Positions 37,574-46,673 of a stretch of 64,000 nt of DNA are shown piece after piece. The position numbers were made by a program, and so were the translations under genes. Every line of letters begins with the position of its first letter. Positions within the stretch are counted from its first letter, which is position 1. Below the pieces are notes generated by a model. It did not search any database. It was not told where the DNA came from and saw only the letters and a list, made by a program, of their open reading frames with translations. Source of the stretch: Clostridium pasteurianum (GTDB taxonomy: Bacteria; Bacillota; Clostridia; Clostridiales; Clostridiaceae); the NCBI RefSeq assembly GCF_001705235.1, contig NZ_MCGV01000001.1, forward strand, positions 2,914,001 through 2,978,000, written 5' to 3'.

Positions 37574-38758
37574 ATGAATAATAATGCAATACGTATGGTG
37601 ATGGGAATTAATTATGGCATGTTTGTAATAATTATGATTATGGATTGTCTTTATAATTATAATAAATGGATTCCGATTATAACTTTATATTTAATTTTCA
37701 TGACATTATACACAATTAATGCTTTTGCACTACATAATGTTCCAATAAAGGTAAGACGAAATAGGCTTGCATTTTTTTTATTATATTCTATTGAAGTTAG
37801 TTTAATATTTATAATTAATAGGATAGACACTACAATTATATCCAATAGTCTTTATTTCTTTATTATAGCTGATATAGTTATTGATGAGACTTATATTTGG
37901 AGTATTATATGTTCTTTTATTTTGTGTACAATATCATCTATTGCAATTTTAAACAAGCCTTACGATAAAGGTACTATTGTTATATTAATAATGGGTAGTT
38001 TCCTAATTCTTGTTATAGTTTATCTTATATTTTTTCTGATAAATAGACTTTTAAATCAAAACTTACTTATACAAGAATCACTAAAAGATGCAACTATAAA
38101 AAAGATGGAAAAGGATTCTATGTATGATGATTTAAGGGTTGCTTATGAAAAGGTAGAAACAATGACAGCACTTAAGGAAAGAAATAGAATTGCAAGGGAA
38201 ATACATGATACTGTTGGACATACTCTTACTACAGTGTTAGTAGAAATTGAAGCATGCAAAAGACTTATGGCAAAAGATAATATAGAAAAGTCTCTAGAAA
38301 AACTTGACTTAGCTCAGGGGCAGGTAAGGAAGGGTCTTAATAGTATAAGAGAATCTGTACGTATACTTGAAAAGGGAAATGAGATAATGGATTTCTATTC
38401 TGAACTAAAATCCATTGCTGCTGAGACTGAAAAACATTCGGGCGTTATAATAAAATTTCAAGTAGATGAAAGTATAAAATTTAGTGAGGATCAGAAGAAA
38501 GTTATAATATCAACTTTCGTAGAGGGATTAACTAATGGTATAAAACATGGTAATAGTACAGCGTTTCTCCTAAAGATATATAGAGAAAATGAAAGAGCAT
38601 ACTTTTCACTGGAGAACAATGGAAAGGCATCAGATGTAATTGTGCCTGGTTTTGGATTGAGGGCAATGAAAGGTAGAGCAGAAGAAATAGGAGCAGATTT
38701 TAGTGTATTATCTAAAAGTGGAGAGGGTTTTGGAATATATTTATCATTTGAAGTTTAA
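37574..38758 (+). CDS. NarL-type sensor histidine kinase (HisKA_3)
   Basis: A 394-residue kinase starting at ATG 37574 behind GGAGG. About five or six N-terminal transmembrane helices (residues 1-165) form the sensor, with no large extracellular domain. A coiled linker precedes RNRIAREIHDTVGHTLTT (phospho-accepting His about residue 211). The ATPase domain has VEGLTNGIKHGNS (N box) and PGFGLRAMKGRAEEIGA (G box). This intramembrane-sensing layout is common in kinases answering cell-envelope stress. It forms a pair with the response regulator 22 bp downstream. Confidence 0.87.
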   Translation: MNNNAIRMVMGINYGMFVIIMIMDCLYNYNKWIPIITLYLIFMTLYTINAFALHNVPIKVRRNRLAFFLLYSIEVSLIFIINRIDTTIISNSLYFFIIADIVIDETYIWSIICSFILCTISSIAILNKPYDKGTIVILIMGSFLILVIVYLIFFLINRLLNQNLLIQESLKDATIKKMEKDSMYDDLRVAYEKVETMTALKERNRIAREIHDTVGHTLTTVLVEIEACKRLMAKDNIEKSLEKLDLAQGQVRKGLNSIRESVRILEKGNEIMDFYSELKSIAAETEKHSGVIIKFQVDESIKFSEDQKKVIISTFVEGLTNGIKHGNSTAFLLKIYRENERAYFSLENNGKASDVIVPGFGLRAMKGRAEEIGADFSVLSKSGEGFGIYLSFEV

Positions 38759-38780
38759 TAGTTATTATATGAGGTGAAAT

Positions 38781-39446
38781 ATGGATAATATAAAAATACT
38801 TATAGCAGATGATCAAACACTTATGAGAGATGGATTAAAGACAATACTTGAGCTTGAAGAAAATTTTGAAATAGTAGGGACAGTTCAAAATGGAGAAGAG
38901 GTTTTAAAGTTTTGCAAAGAAAATAGGCCGGATTTAGTGCTTATGGATATAAGGATGCCTAAAATGGATGGAGTAAAATGTACTAAAATATTAAAAAGCC
39001 TCTATAAAGATATAAAGATTTTAATACTTACTACTTTTAATGATACAGAATACATAATAGAAGCTTTAAATTATGGGGCAGAGGGATACATATTAAAGGA
39101 CATAGAAGGTGATGAACTTATTAAAGCTGTAAATGATGCTTATAAAGGTTCACTTATGCTGCCATCAAAGGTAGCTAAAAAACTTGCTCAAAGTATTTCA
39201 AAAAGCACTGTTATTGTCGGTACTGAAGCTAAAAAAGTACTAAAAAATTTTTCAAACAGGGAAGAAGAAATTGCCAAAATGATAGTTGGCGGGTTTAATA
39301 ACAAGCAGATAGCATCATCTCTTTTTATTTCTGAGGGTACAGTGAAAAATTATATAAGTAATATTTATGGTAAGATTGAAACTTCAAATAGGCTTGAGGC
39401 GGCTAAAATTTTAAAGTCTATGTTTGAAGATAAGTTTAGTCAATAA
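38781..39446 (+). CDS. LuxR/NarL-type response regulator
   Basis: A 221-residue regulator. The receiver domain has the acidic pocket IADDQTLMRDGL, the phosphorylated Asp in PDLVLMDIRMPKMDG, Thr in ILTTFNDTEY and Lys in YILKDIEGDEL. The C-terminal LuxR helix-turn-helix is FSNREEEIAKMIVGGFNNKQIASSLFISEGTVKNYISNIYGK. Its gene directly precedes an ABC exporter operon whose promoter shares a 27-bp motif with the promoter of a CAAX-protease gene, so it is the obvious candidate activator of both. Confidence 0.87.
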   Translation: MDNIKILIADDQTLMRDGLKTILELEENFEIVGTVQNGEEVLKFCKENRPDLVLMDIRMPKMDGVKCTKILKSLYKDIKILILTTFNDTEYIIEALNYGAEGYILKDIEGDELIKAVNDAYKGSLMLPSKVAKKLAQSISKSTVIVGTEAKKVLKNFSNREEEIAKMIVGGFNNKQIASSLFISEGTVKNYISNIYGKIETSNRLEAAKILKSMFEDKFSQ

Positions 39447-39473
39447 AAATGTTTGGTTTAGTCATTAAATATA

Positions 39474-39515
39474 TGACCATGGTAACTTTTTTATTACTTT
39501 TAATTTTAATATAAT
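39474..39515 (+). promoter_or_regulatory. Candidate activator-dependent promoter of the ABC exporter operon
   Basis: TGACCATGGTAACTTTTTTA then TTACTTT, with TATAAT at 39510-39515, 29 bp after the start of GGTAAC. There is no good -35 hexamer. The same motif at the same distance from a -10 occurs at 44042. Confidence 0.55.
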
Positions 39516-39557
39516 GATTAAGAAATATGATTTTAATAATCTGGAAGGAATATGCTT

Positions 39558-40694
39558 ATGAAACCATTGTCTGCATTTAATTACAATAGAAATAATAAGA
39601 TGAAATTTTTAAGTTCAATTGTTTCAGTAGCTGTTGCAGTTGGTTTTTTGTATATGGTAATCACTTTTGTTAAAAGTACGGATAATTCAATTTATAGAGC
39701 CATTTTGAATTTTAAAGATTATTCTATATGTATTCCGTATTCAAAGTCAAAAGGAATTCCTAAAAATATATTATATAAAATACAAAGTGATAAAAATGTG
39801 GATAAAATAATACCGATGCAAAAGTATGATATAAGATATGTTATTCCATATGAAGATTCATCTACAAAGATTCTAGCCATGAGAAATGATGATATGAATT
39901 ATTTTATAGTTAAAGCTCATGATAATATAATGAGTGGAAGGCTTCCGAAAGATGGCAAAAATGAAATTGCAGTTCACTATGATGAAGCAAAAAATCAGAA
40001 AATTAAAGTTGGAGATATAGTTGGAAAGAAAACAAAACTTCTTAATGATATTGATGGTGATTATAAAGTAGTCGGTATAATAGGTGGGGAAAACTTAATA
40101 TCTTTGATGTCAGCTAATGAAGATTCTATGCCTAATTATGAAAATAATGAAAAGTCAAATACAGATGGATTTATTATTGTGCCTAAAAGTGGACATATAA
40201 ATGAAATGAATAAATTTATTGAAAAGATTTCGGGAAAACAAGTGGAAGTATATACTTTAAATAATTTGAAGGATCAATTTGATAAAGCAGAAAATAATTT
40301 GGGTATGTTTAATATCTTTATTATAGCTTCAATCTTTCTAATGGTAGTTACGGTTGGAAGCTCTAGGTGTATACAATTTTTAAATAGAAAAGAAGAACTT
40401 GGAATACTAAATGCAATAGGTTACAGCAAAAGAAAAATTTTAAAAAGATCTTTAATTGAGGTTTTAGAGACAAATGCATTGTCCTATATTTTAGGATTGA
40501 TTTTTGGAATTGGTATGAGTCTTTTATGGAAAAAATATGTATTTGAGGCATCTGGTGCAGTTGGGATTGTATTTAATTTAGAAGCATTTGTAATAGCACT
40601 TTATATACCGCTGTTTACGGCACTTTTTACTATAGTACCTATAAATGTAATGATAAGCAGGCTTGATCCAATTAATATGATTGAAGAGAATTAG
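39558..40694 (+). CDS. ABC transporter permease, FtsX/MacB-like
   Basis: A 378-residue membrane protein. GGAAGG favours ATG 39558 over ATG 39552, and the paralogous permease two genes on also begins MKPL. One N-terminal helix (about 18-38), an extracytoplasmic domain with GRLPKDGKNEIAVHYDEAKNQKIKVGDIVG, and three C-terminal helices (from about 265) give the FtsX topology. LNRKEELGILNAIGYSKRKI is the coupling-helix region that contacts the ATPase. Together with the next two genes it makes an exporter or mechanotransmitter typical of antimicrobial-peptide resistance or toxin export. The substrate is unknown. Confidence 0.8.
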   Translation: MKPLSAFNYNRNNKMKFLSSIVSVAVAVGFLYMVITFVKSTDNSIYRAILNFKDYSICIPYSKSKGIPKNILYKIQSDKNVDKIIPMQKYDIRYVIPYEDSSTKILAMRNDDMNYFIVKAHDNIMSGRLPKDGKNEIAVHYDEAKNQKIKVGDIVGKKTKLLNDIDGDYKVVGIIGGENLISLMSANEDSMPNYENNEKSNTDGFIIVPKSGHINEMNKFIEKISGKQVEVYTLNNLKDQFDKAENNLGMFNIFIIASIFLMVVTVGSSRCIQFLNRKEELGILNAIGYSKRKILKRSLIEVLETNALSYILGLIFGIGMSLLWKKYVFEASGAVGIVFNLEAFVIALYIPLFTALFTIVPINVMISRLDPINMIEEN

Positions 40695-40704
40695 GGGTGA
40701 AAAA

Positions 40705-41388
40705 ATGAGTTTAAAGATGGAAAATGTGAATCTTGTTTATGATATGGGAAAGGAACTTCAAACTTATGCCCTTAAAAATATAACTATTTCGCTTAAAGGT
40801 AACAGAATGATTGGAATTATGGGACCATCAGGCAGTGGAAAGAGCTCACTTTTATATACTTTGGCTGGATTAAAATGCCCAACTTCTGGAAAAGCTTATT
40901 ACAATGAAATAGATTATAGTAAAATTTCTCCTGATGAAAATGCTGAACTTAGAAAAAAAAATTTTGGATTTATTTTTCAAAAACACTTTTTAATTGATTA
41001 TATGACAGTGCTTCAGAATGTTTTGACACCTATAAATGATGATAGTAATGAAGCAAAAATGAAAGCGATAACTATACTGGATAAGCTTGACATACTGCAT
41101 TTGTCAGGAAAAAAACCTCATCAGCTCTCAGTAGGACAAAAGCAGAAGGTTGCAATTGCAAGAGCATTTATAGGGGAACCTAAAGTTATATTTGCAGACG
41201 AGCCTACAGCGGCTTTAGATCATGAAAATGCACTTAAGGTTATGGATTTTTTTGAGGAATATAGAAATAAAAAGATGATTATAATAGTAACTCATGATAA
41301 ATCTATACTTAAGAATGCAGATAGTATAGTAAATATGTTTGATGGTTCAGTAACTTCTATTGAAACCGGAGAGGGGATAGAAGATTAA
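40705..41388 (+). CDS. ABC transporter ATP-binding protein, LolD/MacB type
   Basis: A 227-residue ATPase. The start is ATG 40705 with AGGGGTG before it; the upstream in-frame TTG lies within the permease gene. Walker A is GIMGPSGSGKSSLLYTLAG, the signature LSVGQKQKVAIARAFIGEP (normally LSGGQ, here LSVGQ), Walker B VIFADEPTAALD, and the H-loop IIIVTHDKSI. It belongs to the branch that works with FtsX-like permeases. It sits between two paralogous permease genes and overlaps the second by one base (ATG sharing the A of TAA), so a heterodimeric transporter is likely. Confidence 0.87.
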   Translation: MSLKMENVNLVYDMGKELQTYALKNITISLKGNRMIGIMGPSGSGKSSLLYTLAGLKCPTSGKAYYNEIDYSKISPDENAELRKKNFGFIFQKHFLIDYMTVLQNVLTPINDDSNEAKMKAITILDKLDILHLSGKKPHQLSVGQKQKVAIARAFIGEPKVIFADEPTAALDHENALKVMDFFEEYRNKKMIIIVTHDKSILKNADSIVNMFDGSVTSIETGEGIED

Positions 41389-42503
41389 TGAAACCTTTAG
41401 GTGCTGCGAACTATTTAAAAAACAATTTAAAAAAAATTTTACCACAGTTTATATGTGTTGTATTAAGCGTGTATTTTATATATTTAATTTCAGTTTTATT
41501 TTACAGCAGTATACACGGTTCTAACTCATGTGGACTGAATTTGGTTGAAAAGGGCATTATGGTAAAAGCGAGAGCTAAAGAATATATTCCTAAAAGTTTA
41601 ATCAGTACTGTTGAAAACGATAAGGATGTAGGCAGAATAATACCAGTAGTAGGTGATATAGGTTACTTTGGGTATACATCTATTTTTATGAGCAATACAG
41701 GAATCACTTTTAATGTTTTTAAGGAAGATGTAAAAAGTACTGTTAGCTTATTTCATATGAAGCTTATAAAGGGAAGAATGCCACGTGGAGACAGCAATGA
41801 AATAATTATTCCACTTAATTTTGCTAAGCAGAATAAGATAGCTGTTGGGGATTATCTTGGAAAAAATACAAACTCAAATATTTATCTTAATGATGATTAT
41901 AAAGTAGTTGGAATAATGGATGGTCCATGTAATATTATAATTACGTCTAACACTGAGAATATAGGGATGAGTAGAAGTGAGGCATTAAAGCATAGTTTTA
42001 TCTGCTCTCTAAATAGTGAAAAACAGAGCAATATAAGTAAAAAACTTAAGAGTATAAATGGAGACGATATAACTTTTTATGACTATGAAAGTTTAAAAAA
42101 ACAGATTTATGGTATGTATAACAGTGTAAATGTTTTAAAAATTATTTTAGATGGACTTATTATTTTTGTATTGTGTATTTCAATTGTACATATAAATTTT
42201 GTTGTATATTCAAATAGGAAAAGAGAGTTCTCTACTTTAAATTTGATTGGATATAAGAAAATTGAAATTTACAAGAAAATATTTAAGGAAAATGCTGTGC
42301 TTAATTTAGTTGCATTTTGCGTGGGAACTTTGGTAGCAGCACTTACAATGGAAATTTTAAATATAATTATATGGGAACCTAAGGGAGAATATGCTATTGT
42401 TTTTAAATTAGAGTACTTTTTTACGGCTTTTTTAGTTCCACTATTTGTTTTGATAGTTAATATGATTATGCCTATAAAGCAAATTAAAAGTTTAAGAAAA
42501 TAA
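41388..42503 (+). CDS. ABC transporter permease, FtsX/MacB-like (second subunit)
   Basis: A 371-residue paralogue of the first permease: MKPLGAANYLKNNLKK at the start, GRMPRGDSNEIIIPLNFAKQNKIAVGDYLG in the external domain, SNRKREFSTLNLIGYKKIEI as coupling region, with one N-terminal and three C-terminal membrane helices. It is translationally coupled to the ATPase gene. It ends 4 bp from the 3' end of the convergent TetR gene with no room for a terminator between them. Confidence 0.8.
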   Translation: MKPLGAANYLKNNLKKILPQFICVVLSVYFIYLISVLFYSSIHGSNSCGLNLVEKGIMVKARAKEYIPKSLISTVENDKDVGRIIPVVGDIGYFGYTSIFMSNTGITFNVFKEDVKSTVSLFHMKLIKGRMPRGDSNEIIIPLNFAKQNKIAVGDYLGKNTNSNIYLNDDYKVVGIMDGPCNIIITSNTENIGMSRSEALKHSFICSLNSEKQSNISKKLKSINGDDITFYDYESLKKQIYGMYNSVNVLKIILDGLIIFVLCISIVHINFVVYSNRKREFSTLNLIGYKKIEIYKKIFKENAVLNLVAFCVGTLVAALTMEILNIIIWEPKGEYAIVFKLEYFFTAFLVPLFVLIVNMIMPIKQIKSLRK

Positions 42504-42507
42504 TATA

Positions 42508-43137
42508 TTATTTGTAAAAGACTTTCTTTAAAATTTCAATGTATTCTTTTAATTCCTGGAATCTATTGTTTAAGCTGCTTAAACCTTTATCTTTGCCCAA
42601 AGAAGGATCATTAATATATTTCTCTCTTGATATAGTATTTATAGCTGAGAGTATTATTTGTATTGATTTATGTATATCTACATCATCTCTAAATTTTGAT
42701 AAATCTAAACCATCAAAGGTCAAAAATAGACCCTTTGAATAAAGTGCATTAAAACGTTCTGTAATTTCAAGTTTTAATTCGTCAGGAGTATTTACATAGG
42801 CGTTTATAAAAAATTTATACACATCAGGATTTTTATAAGATATTTTTATTTTAAGTTCAGTCCAGTCAAGTATTCTTTTAAAAAGGTCAGGACTATTTTC
42901 TCCCATTTCGTCTATTAAGTAATTTACATAATAATTTGTAATATAATCTAAAATGTACAAAAACAAATTTTTTTTATTTCCAAAATAGTTGAATAAAGCT
43001 CCCTTAGATATTCCTGATTTTTTTACTATAGTATTTGTTGAAGCACTGCTGTAGGCATTTTGGCCAAATTCTTTAACACATATATCAATGATTTTTTCTT
43101 TCTTTTCATCTGGTAATTTTTCAAAAGCTTCGTACAA
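42508..43137 (-). CDS. TetR-family transcriptional regulator
   Basis: A 209-residue regulator starting with TTG 43137 behind GGAGTG. The N-terminal domain KKEKIIDICVKEFGQNAYSSASTNTIVKKSGISKGALFNYFGNKKNLF is the TetR helix-turn-helix; the rest is a helical ligand domain of unknown specificity. It lies 35 bp downstream of the hydrolase gene and shares its promoter, where two identical 14-bp palindromes occur. It is therefore predicted to repress its own operon. Confidence 0.87.
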   Translation of the reverse strand: MYEAFEKLPDEKKEKIIDICVKEFGQNAYSSASTNTIVKKSGISKGALFNYFGNKKNLFLYILDYITNYYVNYLIDEMGENSPDLFKRILDWTELKIKISYKNPDVYKFFINAYVNTPDELKLEITERFNALYSKGLFLTFDGLDLSKFRDDVDIHKSIQIILSAINTISREKYINDPSLGKDKGLSSLNNRFQELKEYIEILKKVFYK

Positions 43138-43172
43138 GATTAGATCACTCCTAATTGGTTATTTTCTAAAGG

Positions 43173-43928
43173 TTATTGATTTGTACTCTCAAAGAAATGC
43201 TTTAGCAAATCAATATATTTATCTGTATGAATTAAACTAATTTCTCCATGACCATATTTCTCTAGGATTTTCAAAGAGCTACCTTTTACAGTATTATGCA
43301 GTAGCTTTGCAGACTTTTTCATAATTGATAGTTCCCTTTCGCCAACCAATATTAATGTTTTTGCTTTTGTATTGCATAAGGTTTGAGGCATTGGATAATT
43401 ACCATTACTTTTTGTCATATTGATTAGAGAGTGTTTTGTCATTCGTGAACTGTCCTTATAGTAAGATTCAAATAATTCTTCAGGTACATTTAATGTTTTA
43501 GCTTGCAGCTTTGAATACCATTTTCTTTTGATTAATCCATAACACAGATTGTACATTGGTACAATTAATTTTGTGGAAATTTTCATAGGATAAACTAGAG
43601 CACTTTCTATAACAGCATTTTCGGTAATATCACATTCTTCTGATAGTATTTCTACAACAATTTGAGCGCCTATGGAAAGACCGCAAATTGCAAAAACTTT
43701 TCCGTTACAATTATTTTTTATATAGCAAATAACCTGTTCTGCCGATTTTTTTATACTTATAAAGGTATTATCCCAATCATCACCATGACCATCGATAATT
43801 GGTGTGACAATAAAATAATCTTTTTGCAGTGCTTCAATTTGTGGTTTCAATGACCACCAGGATAGGCCTCCGCCATGAAGAAAGATGATAACTGGATTGT
43901 TTTTATTTCCAAATTCTTTGAATATCAT
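43173..43928 (-). CDS. Alpha/beta-fold hydrolase
   Basis: A 251-residue protein. Translation from ATG 43928, behind GGAGG, gives MIFKEFGNKNNPVIIFLHGGGLSWWSLKPQ, where HGGGLSWW is the oxyanion-hole region. The nucleophile elbow is CGLSIGAQIVVE (Ser), the acid is probably in LILVGERELS (Glu in the usual Asp position), and the catalytic His is in EKYGHGEISLI. No signal peptide. As first gene of a TetR-controlled operon, it may hydrolyse an ester ligand sensed by that regulator, but the substrate is unknown. Confidence 0.82.
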   Translation of the reverse strand: MIFKEFGNKNNPVIIFLHGGGLSWWSLKPQIEALQKDYFIVTPIIDGHGDDWDNTFISIKKSAEQVICYIKNNCNGKVFAICGLSIGAQIVVEILSEECDITENAVIESALVYPMKISTKLIVPMYNLCYGLIKRKWYSKLQAKTLNVPEELFESYYKDSSRMTKHSLINMTKSNGNYPMPQTLCNTKAKTLILVGERELSIMKKSAKLLHNTVKGSSLKILEKYGHGEISLIHTDKYIDLLKHFFESTNQ

Positions 43929-43951
43929 ATGTAGCCTCCATACATTGCTTT

Positions 43952-44006
43952 TGACCATATGGTCATTCGGTAATCACATTATATTATATAATGACCATAT
44001 GGTCAA
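43952..44006 (-). promoter_or_regulatory. TetR-controlled promoter with twin operators
   Basis: The 14-bp palindrome TGACCATATGGTCA occurs twice, at 43952-43965 and 43992-44005, 40 bp apart. On the - strand TTGACC (44006-44001), a 17-bp spacer and TATAAT (43983-43978) make a near-ideal promoter for the hydrolase-tetR operon; the distal operator overlaps the -35 and the other lies at the start of the transcript. Confidence 0.8.
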
Positions 44007-44041
44007 GAAACTATTAAAGTTATTATAAGTCATATAAATTG

Positions 44042-44083
44042 TGACTGTGGTAACTTTTTTATTACTTATGCTTTAGATATTAT
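44042..44083 (+). promoter_or_regulatory. Candidate activator-dependent promoter of the CAAX-protease operon
   Basis: TGACTGTGGTAACTTTTTTA then TTACTTA, with TATTAT 29 bp after the start of GGTAAC, exactly as at 39474-39515. Confidence 0.55.
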
Positions 44084-44163
44084 TATAGGTAGGAAGGAAA
44101 ATTAAAAAGCAAGTGTACTACATAAATAGTACTTACATACAATAAGAATAAGGTGATTTATAA

Positions 44164-45000
44164 ATGAATAAAAATTTTAAAATAGCTTTAATTTCTTTAA
44201 TTGCAGTTATTTTAGGAATAATTTTAGAGCAGACAATAATTAATTTCTTTAGAATTCATGGTTTAAGTATATTAAATAATCCTGCACTTTCAAATGCTAT
44301 TTTAGAAATTGTAGTTATGGTTATTCCTTGTTTGATTGTAAAGAAATTTAGTAATCAAAAGCTCAATTTAAGGCTTATAGGAATAACATTTCATGGTCAA
44401 ATGAAGAATATATTTTTCGGAATGGCCGTTGTTTTTGCAGACATTATGGTTTTATATTTAACCTTTTGGGGAATGAAGTTTATGAGCTTTAAAGGCTTAG
44501 GCTTTGAATTTTACACAGGAAGTGAAGTTATAAAGAGTGTGCTTAGTGTTTTTCTTATAGCAATTTTTGCAGGAATTTGTGAGGAGATTTTTTTTAGAGG
44601 AGTTTTATTAAATTACTTATCTAAAGCTAAAGGGAATTTATTAGCACTCATATTGAGTTCAATTATTTTTACTATATTTCATACAAGTAGGTATCACGAT
44701 TTTTTAATGCTAATCAGTGTTTTTATAATGGCAATTGTTCTAGGGTACAGTTTTATATATACTAATTCTTTGTGCTTGGGAATTGGAATCCACTTTGCAG
44801 TGGACTTTTTTACTAATTTAGTAAGTCTTAATGAACCAAATCTTTTTATAATAAATTTAAGTAATAAATTAAACTCTTATAGCTTTGAAAAAATTTTTAT
44901 TTGTGGAATTGTTATTATAATGATTTTTATTTTTATGCTAATTTTTGGGGTGAAAAAGATAAGGGGGGAGAATGAATATGAGCTTAAGGAAACTAGATAA
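44164..45000 (+). CDS. CPBP-family intramembrane metalloprotease (CAAX protease homologue)
   Basis: A 278-residue protein with about eight transmembrane helices. The ABI/CPBP motifs are complete: GICEEIFFRGVLLNYL (EExxxR), FTIFHTSRYHD (FxxxH) and LGIGIHFAVDFF (HxxxD), giving the glutamate and histidines for the active site. Family members are homologues of Rce1 and in Firmicutes often act in bacteriocin immunity or processing. AAGGTGATTT precedes the ATG. It overlaps the next, paralogous gene by about 23 bp. Confidence 0.85.
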   Translation: MNKNFKIALISLIAVILGIILEQTIINFFRIHGLSILNNPALSNAILEIVVMVIPCLIVKKFSNQKLNLRLIGITFHGQMKNIFFGMAVVFADIMVLYLTFWGMKFMSFKGLGFEFYTGSEVIKSVLSVFLIAIFAGICEEIFFRGVLLNYLSKAKGNLLALILSSIIFTIFHTSRYHDFLMLISVFIMAIVLGYSFIYTNSLCLGIGIHFAVDFFTNLVSLNEPNLFIINLSNKLNSYSFEKIFICGIVIIMIFIFMLIFGVKKIRGENEYELKETR

Positions 45001-45837
45001 AAATTTTAAAATTGCAATTATGGCACTTGCTTTAACCACAATTGCTGCATGCATATTTGGAGGTTTTACTTTACTTATGAGTAAAACGAAACTCGAATTA
45101 TTTAACAATGGAACAGTAAATACTTTAATTCTAGAGATAATAGTTACAATTGTACCATGCTTAGTAGTTAAAAAAAATAGTGGTGGAAAATTTAATTTAG
45201 AACTTATTTCTATGAAATTTGAAGGAAATAGTTTAAGCGATTTATTTAAAGGTATGGGAATTTCAATACTTATGATTACAACTTTGGTAGTAGTTTTAAT
45301 GGTTACTAAAATTATAAGCATCAAGGGTCTGGGTTTTGAATTTGCAGCAGTGAATAAGGTGATTTGGTCTATATTTTTAGTTTCTTTAGTTGCAATTTTT
45401 GCAGGAATTTGTGAGGAAATATTTTGTAGAGGAATTTTGCTTAATTATTTAGCTAAGTGGAAAGGTGAAATTTTTGCTTTAATAGTAAGCTCTATTATAT
45501 TTACAGCATTTCATATTACCCGTTATCAAGATATTAATTCTCTCACTAATGTTTTTCTTATGGGAATTATACTTGGAAGGCTTTTATAGTAACAAAATCA
45601 TTATATATGCCTATTGGACTTCATTTTGCATGGGATTTTTATTTGGATCTTTGGAGTACTGAAAAAGATCCATCGCTATTCATAGTAAATTTAAATAATA
45701 AGTTTGGAATTAATTATATTGATAAGATTAACGGATTGGTACAGATTATTATAAAGATTATTGTAATTATAATTTTGATAGCTATTATATATATTAAAAG
45801 AAAAAAGCTTGGCAAAGGAAGTGGTATAAACGTATAG
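44978..45837 (+). pseudogene. CPBP-family protease, frameshifted
   Basis: A paralogue of the preceding gene, starting MSLRKLDKNFKIAIMAL behind GGGGGAG. EEIFCRGILLNYL and FTAFHITRYQD are intact, but the frame ends at 45589 after GIILGR. A +1 frame continues at once (AFIVTKSLYMPIGLHFAWDFY) to 45837, matching the corresponding part of the neighbour (SFIYTNSLCLGIGIHFAVDFF). One base was gained or lost at about 45578-45583. The first part alone lacks the HxxxD motif and is probably inactive. A sequencing error cannot be ruled out. Confidence 0.75.
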
Positions 45838-45883
45838 CTTAAAAGAGAAGCTAAAAAAGAAACAAATATTATTATTTTTAATT

Positions 45884-46672
45884 ATGACCTTTGTGGGTAC
45901 CTACTTGTGTTGGGGAACTTTATTATTATCTTCTAAAGGAGTTTTAAGTAAAGGTATATATACAAATAATATGTATTATACTTTTTTCCGTGTGTTAGGG
46001 GGAAGTATGCCAAGCATTATGGGTATAGCTACTATAGGATATTTTGGTGGGGTACAAAAAATAAAGCTGCTACTAAAGAAAATTACCAATTGGAGATTTA
46101 ATGCTATTTTTTATATATTTTCATTGCTACCTTTAACTGCGCAAGCATTTTTAAGTTATTTTATATGTAGTATTATTGGATTTAACATAAAAGTTTTTGT
46201 TAATCGTAGTTATGAAGGTTTTAAAACAGATAGTGTTCTAGGTATCCTTGTTCTATTTATAGTAATAATATTATTTGGAGGACCTTTAAATGAGGAATTT
46301 GGCTGGAGGGGATTTTTACTTCCAAGGCTTCAAAAGAAATTTCACCCAGTTTATTCAGCTGTAATTGTAGGAGTAGTATGGTCACTCTGGCACCTACCTA
46401 TGTTTTTTATTTCGGGTACTGGATATGACAATTTTTTAATTTATATGATAGAGACTATAATATTATCTATAGAGATTACTTGGGTTTATAATAAAACTGA
46501 TGGAAGCTTGTTATTCCCAGTTTTGATTCATGGAATTGATAATACATATGGAGCTGTATTAAATTCTTCTGGAAGAGTACCTGTGCTAACTTATATAGTG
46601 GTTATAGTAATTGCTGTTTTTATAGTAATTGATATGTGCAGAAAGACATCAAAAAAGGTGGGAGTGATATGA
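45884..46672 (+). CDS. CPBP-family intramembrane metalloprotease
   Basis: A 262-residue membrane protein of a different CPBP subgroup: GPLNEEFGWRGFLLPRLQ (EExxWRG), VWSLWHLPMFF and VLIHGIDNTYGAV. The assigned ATG lies inside the first hydrophobic stretch; in-frame sequence continues upstream to about 45830 (SLKEKLKKKQILLFLI) without a standard start, so the true N-terminus may be longer with a rare start. It is in line with the previous proteases (47 bp gap) and 1 bp from the phosphoesterase gene. Confidence 0.8.
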   Translation: MTFVGTYLCWGTLLLSSKGVLSKGIYTNNMYYTFFRVLGGSMPSIMGIATIGYFGGVQKIKLLLKKITNWRFNAIFYIFSLLPLTAQAFLSYFICSIIGFNIKVFVNRSYEGFKTDSVLGILVLFIVIILFGGPLNEEFGWRGFLLPRLQKKFHPVYSAVIVGVVWSLWHLPMFFISGTGYDNFLIYMIETIILSIEITWVYNKTDGSLLFPVLIHGIDNTYGAVLNSSGRVPVLTYIVVIVIAVFIVIDMCRKTSKKVGVI

Positions 46673-46673
46673 A

